Position numbers and translations under genes: made by a program. Shown here piece after piece: positions 57,219 through 64,000 of a stretch of DNA of 64,000 nt (positions are counted from its first letter, which is position 1; the number at the start of each line of letters is the position of its first letter). The DNA lies in contig JAURCS010000014.1 in assembly GCA_030828385.1 (NCBI GenBank), positions 1 to 64,000 of the forward strand. The letters are read 5' to 3'. The notes below the pieces were generated by a model. That model did no database searches. It had not been told where the DNA came from and was given only the letters and a program-made list of their open reading frames with translations. The stretch comes from Gammaproteobacteria bacterium (GTDB lineage Bacteria > Pseudomonadota > Gammaproteobacteria > Pseudomonadales > Pseudohongiellaceae).

Positions 57219-59696
57219 ATGATGACTATTTCCATACTTTTACCACTGAAAATGCGATTGTCGGCTCTCTCGCTAACATTTTCTTCGCTTCTGGCACTGT
57301 CAACAGCTACCCCTGTTATGGCTCAGACTGAGGCTTATGACGCCATTGCCAGTGCAGAATCCCAATGGGATTTCATTAATACCTATTGCACCGAGTGCCA
57401 TAATTTTGAGGATTATTCAGGCGGTCTAGATTTCACCACCATGTTTGTGGATGAAGTCCCGGAAAATGCCCATGTTTGGGAAAAAGCCATCCAGAAACTC
57501 AGAGGCAGGATGATGCCCCCCCCTGGTCAGGAAAAACCCGGTGAAGAAGCACGAATAAGCTTCGTTAACTGGCTCGAAGCCTACCTTGATGAGGCAGCTG
57601 AAAAAGATCCGGTTTATCACAGTCATGCCATTCATCGACTGAACAGAAAAGAGTATGCCAATGCCATCAGGGATCTCACCGGGCTGGGAATTAAACCTGC
57701 TGACATTCTGCCTGAAGACAGCTCTCTCGATGGTTTCGATAATATTGCAGAGGCACTGGATGTAACACCGGCATTTATTAATCAATATGTTCTGGCTGCA
57801 CGCTCGGTGATGGAGCAGGCCATTGGCGACAAAACGCCAGCAACCGGCTCTACCACCTATTTCCCGGAAGAGGAGCTGCCCATTCGTATGCAGGGCGGAG
57901 GTTCTCAACAGCAACATATTGCCGGACTACCACTAGGTACCCGAGGCGGCATGTTGGTTGATCACTGGTTCCCGGCTGATGGCGAATATGCCGTCAATGT
58001 CGGCGACTTCAACCTTTACGCTTGGATGTTTAATATCGAATTTGAAAACACCATGATTGTGACCGTCGATGGTGAAAAGGTTTACCAGACTGTTCTGGGG
58101 GGTGATAAAGACCGCATAGCCCTGGACCTGGATCAGGCCGCGCCAATGGATGACATCAATGGTCGCACCAAGAACATTCGTTTCTCTACCACCGCCGGGC
58201 CACATAAAGTCGGAGTGACGTTTATTCGCCGCACTTTTGCTGAATCCGATGATCGCCTTGAACCGCCTATTCCGGGCACCCTGCAGGACCGAATCTTATC
58301 CATTCCTTCAGTAGAAATCCGAGGCCCATTCAATCCGTCCGGACTAAGCAGCACACCCAGCAGGGAAAAAATATTCTCCTGCTATCCACTCAACAGCAGT
58401 GAAGAAACTGAGTGTGCCACTCAAATAATTACTGAGTTTGCCACCCTGGCCTATCGCCGACCGGTGACAGAACAGGAAATGGGTCCCCTGCTGGCGTTTT
58501 ATAATCAGGGTTTTGACATGGGCGGATTTGAGGAAGGCGTTCGAAGAGCGCTGACCCGGGCACTTGCCAGCCCCAATTTCCTGTACCGCATACAGACCGC
58601 ACCGGATAATCTTGCCCCTGGTGAGGTATACGAAATAGACGATCTCGAGCTTGCTACCCGCTTGTCCTTTTTCCTCTGGAGCAGTATCCCTGACCGCGAA
58701 CTTCTTGATCTTGCAATCGCCGGTAAACTTTCTGATCCTGCAGTAATGAACCAGCAAATCGACCGCATGATTGAAGATCCGCGCTCTTTTACCCTCTCCT
58801 CTAATTTTGCCTATCAGTGGCTTGGACTCTCCAAACTGGATGAGATCAATCCGGATGGTGGCGTTTATCCCTATGCCTTTGGTGCCGGGGATCTCAGGCC
58901 TGATTTTAAACAGGAGCTCGAACTATTCATCGACGCGATTATTCGAGATGACCACAGTGTCGTTGACCTGCTGGATGCAAAATTCAGTTTTCTTAATGAG
59001 CGTCTTGCGTTGCATTACGGCATCAACAGCGTTAAAGGAAATCGATTCCGACGCGTTGAGCTGGAAGATTCAACGCGTTGGGGACTATTGGGTAAAGGCG
59101 GTATTTTAATGTCCTCTGCCTATCCGAATCGAACCTCACCGGTTTTGCGAGGCGCCTGGATATTGGAAAACATTATGGGCACACCACCACCGGTACCACC
59201 CCCCAATGTTGAGGACCTGCCCGAAAATGAGACAGGCAAACCGGCAACAACCGTGCGCGAAAGACTGGAACAGCATCGTGCCAATCCGACCTGTAATGCC
59301 TGTCATGCAGTAATGGATCCTCTGGGTTTTGCACTGGAAAACTTCGATGCTGTAGGTCACTGGCGTGAAATTGATCGCTTCTCCAGAGATATGATTGATT
59401 CCTCCGGTGTTCTACCAAGTGGTGCCGGCGTTAATGGTCCCGATGACCTGCGCATGTCGCTCACTGAAGACCCGGCAATGTTTGCCCGGACTGTTACAAC
59501 CCGTCTGATGACCTATGCCCTTGGCAGGCCGGTGGAAGCCGAGGATATGCCACTGGTGCGAACGCTGGTGAAAAATGCTGCTGCTGAAGACTATCGTTTC
59601 TCTTCACTGATCAAAGGCATCGTTGCCAGCCAGGCATTCAGATTTAATGCTGTGCCAGACAACGAAGGCCACGAGAATATGGTTGCGGATAATTAA
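57219..59696 (+). CDS. secreted c-type cytochrome-like DUF1592 protein
   Basis: About 825 residues. The start is uncertain (57219, 57222 or 57252); the signal peptide ends VMAQ. Domains in order: a heme motif CTECH (57387-57401), DUF1587 (HRLNRKEYANAIRDLTGL), DUF1595 and DUF1592 (ATRLSFFLWSSIPDREL), DUF1588 (RTSPVLRGAWILENIMGTPPP), a second heme-like CNACH (59292-59306) and DUF1585. This architecture occurs with a DUF1552 protein in planctomycetes and many proteobacteria; no DUF1552 gene is present here. Its role is unknown; periplasmic redox chemistry is likely. Confidence 0.87.
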   Translation: MMTISILLPLKMRLSALSLTFSSLLALSTATPVMAQTEAYDAIASAESQWDFINTYCTECHNFEDYSGGLDFTTMFVDEVPENAHVWEKAIQKLRGRMMPPPGQEKPGEEARISFVNWLEAYLDEAAEKDPVYHSHAIHRLNRKEYANAIRDLTGLGIKPADILPEDSSLDGFDNIAEALDVTPAFINQYVLAARSVMEQAIGDKTPATGSTTYFPEEELPIRMQGGGSQQQHIAGLPLGTRGGMLVDHWFPADGEYAVNVGDFNLYAWMFNIEFENTMIVTVDGEKVYQTVLGGDKDRIALDLDQAAPMDDINGRTKNIRFSTTAGPHKVGVTFIRRTFAESDDRLEPPIPGTLQDRILSIPSVEIRGPFNPSGLSSTPSREKIFSCYPLNSSEETECATQIITEFATLAYRRPVTEQEMGPLLAFYNQGFDMGGFEEGVRRALTRALASPNFLYRIQTAPDNLAPGEVYEIDDLELATRLSFFLWSSIPDRELLDLAIAGKLSDPAVMNQQIDRMIEDPRSFTLSSNFAYQWLGLSKLDEINPDGGVYPYAFGAGDLRPDFKQELELFIDAIIRDDHSVVDLLDAKFSFLNERLALHYGINSVKGNRFRRVELEDSTRWGLLGKGGILMSSAYPNRTSPVLRGAWILENIMGTPPPVPPPNVEDLPENETGKPATTVRERLEQHRANPTCNACHAVMDPLGFALENFDAVGHWREIDRFSRDMIDSSGVLPSGAGVNGPDDLRMSLTEDPAMFARTVTTRLMTYALGRPVEAEDMPLVRTLVKNAAAEDYRFSSLIKGIVASQAFRFNAVPDNEGHENMVADN

Positions 59697-59734
59697 TACA
59701 GAAACTACAGTAAAAATATCAATGAAATAAAAAA

Positions 59735-59757
59735 GCCGGCATAAAGCCGGCTTTTTT
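59735..59757. terminator. bidirectional intrinsic terminator
   Basis: GCCGGC-ATAAA-GCCGGC flanked by AAAAAA and TTTTTT, between the convergent DUF1592 and synthase genes. Confidence 0.92.
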
Positions 59758-59795
59758 ATTGCTGCAAAATTGTTAACTTTCACCCTGTCCGTTGT

Positions 59796-61001
59796 TTATA
59801 AAACTCCGGAAACAATAGTTTTAAATTCATCATCTGTGATGATGGTTTTCTTCTGAATACCCAGCGCCTTAACCTGCACTAGAATTTCAGCTACTGCTTC
59901 ATCACTGTAATCACTGATGCCCATTCGCTCAAGGCTATAGGTGACGGAACGTTTGCCGCTCTTTTTACCCAGCACAATGTCACCATGACGACCGGTAAGG
60001 GCCGGATGGGTACCAAACATGGCCAGTGGCTCTTCCAGAACCAGATCAACACCAATACCGGATTCACGAGTGAAATTACGTGAACCGCCTACAGGCTTGT
60101 TTGCAGCAATAGGAATATTGCTTATTCTGGAGACCAATTCGAAGAGTTCAGGAAACTTCTTCATGTCGTAATCCATCTTGATACCGTAAAGCACTTCCAG
60201 TGCCAGAACCAGCTCTTCCATGGCGGCATTACCGGTACGCTCTCCTAGTCCATTCACACAGGAATGCACTACTGATGCGCCTACCTCTACAGCGGCCAGT
60301 TCAGTGGCAACTCCCATACCAAAATCATTGTGAGTATGGATTTCCACAGGCAGGTTAGTCATCTTTTTGACTTTCCTCACCAGGTATTTGATCGCTTCCG
60401 GCAAGGCGCAGCCCATAGTGTCCACAACACCCACTGAATCCGGTGGGCAGTTATCCATCACAGCATTCAATAGATTTTCCAGATCATCCTCACGAGCTCG
60501 AGTCGTGTCATAGGGAAAGAAAACCGTATGGAGTCCATTATCCTTGGCATACTTTATAATCGGGGCTGACTTCTTGTAAACATCTTCCCAGGTCCAGCCA
60601 AACTGATACTTCAGTTTTGGATAACCAATTGGCACTTCAATGATGACACCATCTGCACCACATTCAATGGCAGAATCAATGTCACTTTCCATGGCACGGG
60701 CAAACGTGTAAATTTTTGATTTCAGGCCAAGAGAACAAATCTCCTTGATCGCCTTGTAGTCATCAGGGGATACCGCTGGCATACCTGCTTCGATGCGGTC
60801 CACTCCCACTTCAGACATTTTTTCTGCTATGGCAATTTTGTCTTCCGGGCTGAAGACAACGCCAGGCGTTTGTTCGCCATCACGCAGAGTCGCATCATGG
60901 ATTTCTACTTTTTCAGGAAGATCGAATGTTGATGTCACTTCATCAATTACGTTATAGGGGCTTACCCACCATTCGTCTTCCTTAAAATATTCAGCTGTCA
61001 T
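59796..61001 (-). CDS. DRE-TIM metallolyase of the isopropylmalate/homocitrate-synthase family
   Basis: 401 residues. The signature IHDATLRDGEQTPGV (near residue 34) gives the metal Asp and catalytic Arg; HTHNDFGMGVATE supplies the two metal His residues; VNGLGERTGNAAMEE follows. The C-terminal ~110 residues lack the LeuA regulatory domain length (LeuA is about 510 residues), so it resembles homocitrate or citramalate synthases and pathway-specific homologues. It condenses an acyl-CoA with a 2-oxo acid; neither is known. A good AGGTG precedes the ATG. Confidence 0.85.
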   Translation of the reverse strand: MTAEYFKEDEWWVSPYNVIDEVTSTFDLPEKVEIHDATLRDGEQTPGVVFSPEDKIAIAEKMSEVGVDRIEAGMPAVSPDDYKAIKEICSLGLKSKIYTFARAMESDIDSAIECGADGVIIEVPIGYPKLKYQFGWTWEDVYKKSAPIIKYAKDNGLHTVFFPYDTTRAREDDLENLLNAVMDNCPPDSVGVVDTMGCALPEAIKYLVRKVKKMTNLPVEIHTHNDFGMGVATELAAVEVGASVVHSCVNGLGERTGNAAMEELVLALEVLYGIKMDYDMKKFPELFELVSRISNIPIAANKPVGGSRNFTRESGIGVDLVLEEPLAMFGTHPALTGRHGDIVLGKKSGKRSVTYSLERMGISDYSDEAVAEILVQVKALGIQKKTIITDDEFKTIVSGVL

Positions 61002-61144
61002 GTTTACACCTTTGATTGTGGTCGGATTTTCTTTCTCAACAAAAAACGGCGCCCAGAATAATGGCTGGCCCCGTTACAGTCAATTATGAATGTCCATTTG
61101 ATTATATTACATCTCAACAGATATACCTTACACAGTCTAATGGT

Positions 61145-61150
61145 TATAAT
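61145..61150 (+). promoter_or_regulatory. -10 element of the MetE-core-like gene
   Basis: A perfect TATAAT 38 bp before the ATG at 61188, with AGGGGG as ribosome site between them. No convincing -35. Confidence 0.45.
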
Positions 61151-61187
61151 CTTCTGCTTTGTTTTACTCTAGGGGGAATACTTAATA

Positions 61188-62219
61188 ATGACTAAAATTC
61201 GCACAGCCCTTGTGGGCAGTTACGCTCAACCTGAGTGGTTGATTGACAGGGAAGCACTACGCAATCGACTGCCAGCCCGTATTCTCACCGGGGATATGTG
61301 GAAGATTCCTGAAGAAGACCGCCAGGAAGCTATGGATGATGCTGTATTGAGCATTCTGGATGACCAGGAACTAGCAGGTATTGATATTGTTACTGACGGC
61401 GAGGTGCGACGTGAAAGTTACTCAGCGCCTTTTGCCAATGCCCCAGAAGGAATTGACCGCGAGCGCGTGGAAACCCTCATAGGCCGAGCCGGTAAGCCAA
61501 ACAAGGTTCCCCTGATTACTGGCCCGCTTAAACTGGTTAGTCCGGTGCATGTTGAAGACGTCAAATTCCTCAGAGCTCATACCGATAAAACCGTAAAGAT
61601 TACTATCCCCGGTCCGTTCACCTTGTCTCAACTTGCCGTCAGCGAGTATTACAAAACGCCGGAAGAAGTTGCCATGGCCTATGCCGAATGTCTCAATGAG
61701 GAAATCCATGCTCTATTTGAAGCTGGTGCAGATATCGTCCAGTTTGATGAGCCTTACCTGCAGGCCCGCTATGAGGATGCCAAGGAATATGGCGCCAGAG
61801 CAGTAAATCGGGCGCTGGAAGGCGTAAAAGGAACAACAGCCCTGCATGTATGCTTTGGTTATGCCGCCATGGTTTCTGATAAATCCGGGGATGGCTATTC
61901 CTGCCTGCCACTGGTTAATGACATCAATGTTGACCAGGTTTCTATTGAAGCCGCTCAGCCAACACTGGACCTGGGCGCCGCTTTGAATGCCTTGTCCAGC
62001 AAAACTATTATGGTCGGTGTATTGAACCTGGGTGATGAAACCCCGGAAACAGCAGAGATAGTCGCGGATCGTCTACGTGCTGCTCTTGAATTTGTACCGC
62101 CGGAAAGAATCATTGCAGCACCGGACTGCGGGCTTAAGTATCTGCCCCGTGCCTCTGCACGAGCCAAGTTGAAGGCTTTAGCTGCAGGTGCTGCGATTGT
62201 TAATGCGGAACTGAGCTAA
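61188..62219 (+). CDS. MetE-core-like zinc methyltransferase
   Basis: 343 residues matching the C-terminal catalytic barrel of cobalamin-independent methionine synthase, without the N-terminal half (MetE is about 750 residues). All zinc ligands can be placed: H220 and C222 (LHVCFGY), E254 (VSIEAAQ) and C314 (APDCGLKYL). The start FXLVGSYAQPEWL replaces MetE's TTTIGSFPQT. It should move a methyl group to a thiol. The partner may be a methylated catabolic substrate rather than methyl-folate; that is inference. Divergent from the DRE-TIM gene. Confidence 0.87.
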   Translation: MTKIRTALVGSYAQPEWLIDREALRNRLPARILTGDMWKIPEEDRQEAMDDAVLSILDDQELAGIDIVTDGEVRRESYSAPFANAPEGIDRERVETLIGRAGKPNKVPLITGPLKLVSPVHVEDVKFLRAHTDKTVKITIPGPFTLSQLAVSEYYKTPEEVAMAYAECLNEEIHALFEAGADIVQFDEPYLQARYEDAKEYGARAVNRALEGVKGTTALHVCFGYAAMVSDKSGDGYSCLPLVNDINVDQVSIEAAQPTLDLGAALNALSSKTIMVGVLNLGDETPETAEIVADRLRAALEFVPPERIIAAPDCGLKYLPRASARAKLKALAAGAAIVNAELS

Positions 62220-62223
62220 CGAC

Positions 62224-62330
62224 GTTACAAGTTACAAGTTACAAGTTACAAGTTAAAAAGATGATTGTTTCCTGATCCCGGGAAGCAAACATGATCTCGA
62301 TATTTTTCTTGTGACTTGAAGCTTGCGACT
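62224..62330. repeat. heptamer repeat, locus D, as an inverted pair
   Basis: GTTACAA repeats four times exactly (62224-62251), followed by GTTAAAA. After 50 bp, 62308-62330 reads CTTGTGA, CTTGAAG, CTTGCGA, CT, the opposite orientation. A TTCC/GGAA hairpin lies in the spacer. The element fills the gap between two convergent genes, so it may end or protect both transcripts. Confidence 0.85.
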
Positions 62331-62335
62331 GGTTT

Positions 62336-63142
62336 TCACGCCATAATTGAATGAGCCAGCATTGGACATCTGCGCAACTCAAATTCAATATCTCTCGCGG
62401 CTTCCTGCAATTCCGGCACTATCTGATCTATCATTTCCTGCTCGGAGCAGCGGGCAGAGGGTGTAGAGCAGGAAATGGAGGCAATAATATTGTTATCTTC
62501 ATTAAAAACTGGCACAGCAACAGACACCACGCCGAAATCCAGTTGACCATCCGTTGAAGAATAGCGGTTCTTCCTGACCTTGTTCAAAATACTTTTCATT
62601 TCTTTCTTTGTCGTTACTGTTTTTTCAGTCAATGCTTCCAGCGTAACTTCATTAAAATACTCTTCAACCTTCTCTTTATCTGCATAAGCCAGTAAAACAC
62701 GCCCCGCCGACGTAGCATAGGCAGGAAACCGGGTCCCGACACCGGCGACTATTCGAGTCAGTTGTTTGGTAGAGACATAAGCCAGAAACAAGGCATCCAG
62801 CCCCGACAAGACCGCCAGCGCAACGCTGTTATCAGTTTTATCTCTTACTCTTTGCAATGAAGGTCTGACGACCTCCTCCAGATTCATGGATTCAATATAG
62901 GCAGTACCCAATTTAAAAACATGGGGACGCAGCAGAAATAACTTGTCTTTTTTCCCAACGTAGCCCAGGTGATGCAGGGTATTCAGGCAGCGGCGTACCA
63001 CGGCAGGATTAAGGCCTGTCTGCACTGACAGTTCACTCAGGGTCATTTCCGGTTTTTCTCTGCTAAAAGCCGTTAATACCGCCAGGCCGCGGGCCAGAGA
63101 GTTGAGGTACTCGCCGTCATTCCTGGGATTTTTTTCTACCAT
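62336..63142 (-). CDS. IclR-family regulator, PcaR/PcaU/PobR-like
   Basis: 268 residues from the ATG at 63142, 7 nt after AGGGGG; a start 17 codons upstream adds unconserved residues. The N-terminal winged helix (SLARGLAVLTAFSREKPEMTLSELS, TGLNPAVVRRCLNTLHHLGYV) and the IclR effector domain (ATSAGRVLLAYADKEKVEE, GVVSVAVPVF) fit the Pca regulator subgroup of IclR, which controls aromatic catabolism and binds protocatechuate-type ligands. It is divergent from the DUF3237 gene and probably controls it and its neighbours. Confidence 0.9.
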   Translation of the reverse strand: MVEKNPRNDGEYLNSLARGLAVLTAFSREKPEMTLSELSVQTGLNPAVVRRCLNTLHHLGYVGKKDKLFLLRPHVFKLGTAYIESMNLEEVVRPSLQRVRDKTDNSVALAVLSGLDALFLAYVSTKQLTRIVAGVGTRFPAYATSAGRVLLAYADKEKVEEYFNEVTLEALTEKTVTTKKEMKSILNKVRKNRYSSTDGQLDFGVVSVAVPVFNEDNNIIASISCSTPSARCSEQEMIDQIVPELQEAARDIEFELRRCPMLAHSIMA

Positions 63143-63328
63143 TGCCTGCCCCCTCTTTCGTTCAACAGATAATATCGCAAACTTTTCTGGCAAATTATTT
63201 CAGTTAATCCATCTGATGAGCGTGTTATTATTGGCCGATACTATAACACCAGCAAACTTCAACAGGGATGCCTGTAAAATAAAATAATTCCAGCTGATTC
63301 TCCTCAGGCAGATTCAAGAGCAACGACA

Positions 63329-63790
63329 GTGATAGAACCCAAATTTGAATTTATATTTAGTGCTGAAGGTAAACTGGCAGCCCCTCTGCAATTTGGTGAA
63401 ACCTATGAGGGCCCAAGACGCATGATCCCCATCCTTGATGGCACTTTTAGCGGACCTGACATTCAAGGCACATTTGTTTCTGCGGGCGCAGCAGACTGGC
63501 AATTTACCCGCCCCGATGGTGTCACTCAGGCTGAAGCGACCTATGCCATACAAACTGATGATGACGTTATCATTCAGATTGAAAATTATGGCCTACGCTT
63601 TGGCCCCAGGGATGTAATGGATCGCCTGGCAGCCGGAGAGGACGTAGATCCCAATTCCTATTATTTTAGAACCAATCCGCGCTTTAAAGCACCCGAAGGT
63701 AAATATGACTGGCTTAACAAGGGAATATTTATTGGGACAGGCGCCCGTTATGCCAGTTCTATCAAGTTATGGTTTTTTAAAGTGACGTGA
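63329..63790 (+). CDS. DUF3237-family protein
   Basis: 153 residues from a GTG at 63329. DUF3237 signatures: EGGKL-like AEGKLAAPLQFGETYEGPRRMIPILDGTFSGPDIQG near the start and FRTNPRFKAPEGKYDWLNKGIFIGTGAR near the end. The family has no proven function and often lies in aromatic or steroid degradation clusters. It is transcribed away from the IclR regulator, 47 nt before the VOC gene. Confidence 0.87.
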   Translation: MIEPKFEFIFSAEGKLAAPLQFGETYEGPRRMIPILDGTFSGPDIQGTFVSAGAADWQFTRPDGVTQAEATYAIQTDDDVIIQIENYGLRFGPRDVMDRLAAGEDVDPNSYYFRTNPRFKAPEGKYDWLNKGIFIGTGARYASSIKLWFFKVT

Positions 63791-63837
63791 TTACCACAGG
63801 CAGATGTTTGGTTTTGTATACTTAGAAGGAGAATCTG

Positions 63838-64000
63838 ATGCCCCTTAATCTGATGGAGCATTATCTGGTACTAACTGATGATATCGATGCAACAAGGGAT
63901 TTTTATCTGGATGTACTCGGACTTGAAGATGGATTCCGGCCAGAGCTGGGTTTTCCTGGTTACTGGCTTTATCTGAATACCACACCTGTATTGCATATTG
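63838..64000 (+). CDS. VOC-family protein, cut by window edge
   Basis: 54 residues visible (MPLNLMEHYLVLTDDIDATR, FYLDVLGLEDGF). The His in MEHYLVL is the expected first metal ligand. AAGGAG lies 7 nt before the ATG. It is 47 nt after the DUF3237 gene and probably belongs to the same unit. It may be a second ring-cleavage or lyase enzyme beside the one at 52464. Confidence 0.85.
   Translation, partial: MPLNLMEHYLVLTDDIDATRDFYLDVLGLEDGFRPELGFPGYWLYLNTTPVLHI

Noticed and set aside
62224..62330. CRISPR-like array
   Set aside because: Units are 7 bp with no unique spacers; this is a tandem repeat, not CRISPR.

Overview
The window is chromosomal DNA from a gammaproteobacterium. Blocks of conserved gammaproteobacterial gene order say so: ftsK-lolA-rarA-serS opposite trxB; aat-bpt-infA beside clpA-clpS and a cspD-like gene; rluE-nudJ-mnmA-hflD-purB-roxA; rnd-ycgL-ycgN; dnaX-ybaB-recR with 4.5S RNA. 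The right-hand third holds TonB receptor, DUF6152, DUF1592 and malonyl-CoA decarboxylase genes. That mix suggests a heterotrophic, probably aquatic lineage (OM182/Cellvibrionales-like); the taxon is a guess, the class is not.

Layout. 1-1217: a truncated esterase, a GNAT acetyltransferase and a patch of small repeats (a REP-like palindrome and 7-bp tandem arrays). 1218-8849: a leftward run ftsK, lolA, rarA, crcB, serS, cysG. 9250-15695: trxB, then an N-degron module in which Aat and Bpt attach destabilising residues and ClpS/ClpA read them, with infA embedded, then a CspD-like gene with its own promoter. 16121-23769: rluE, moaCDE, nudJ, mnmA, hflD, a vapBC insertion, purB and roxA. 23775-30156: small enzymes and a signalling cluster (response regulator/PP2C phosphatase, a frameshifted STAS antagonist, PilZ, MlaA). 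30355-40347: hrpA, decayed remnants of a psp stress locus, ycgN-ycgL-rnd, recR-ybaB-dnaX and ffs. 40481-64000: the accessory part, with a two-domain TraB/GumN protein, a decayed HlyD-type adaptor, a hydroxycinnamoyl-CoA hydratase-lyase, a fumarylpyruvate-hydrolase-like enzyme, malonyl-CoA decarboxylase, a four-gene operon of secreted DUF6152-related proteins, a TonB receptor with a VOC enzyme, a WrbA quinone reductase, a DUF1592 c-type cytochrome, a DRE-TIM synthase, a MetE-core-like methyltransferase, a Pca-type IclR regulator, a DUF3237 protein and a second VOC enzyme.

How it fits together. The left two thirds is core information processing, envelope and cofactor metabolism. The right third looks like uptake and breakdown of an aromatic or similar small carbon source; that is inferred from family content, and no substrate can be named. 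The most notable signals are: (i) a possible undescribed secreted system built on DUF6152 domains whose mature proteins are predicted to begin with His-His; (ii) a family of 7-bp tandem repeats at four loci, arranged as inverted pairs at two of them; (iii) an A9 slippery site in dnaX that would give a 394-residue gamma subunit; (iv) several genes caught in decay or altered: a STAS frameshift, a VapC lacking the first catalytic Asp, psp remnants and a HlyD remnant; (v) a likely ATT start codon for ycgN. I saw no tRNA, rRNA, CRISPR array, prophage or intact insertion sequence.
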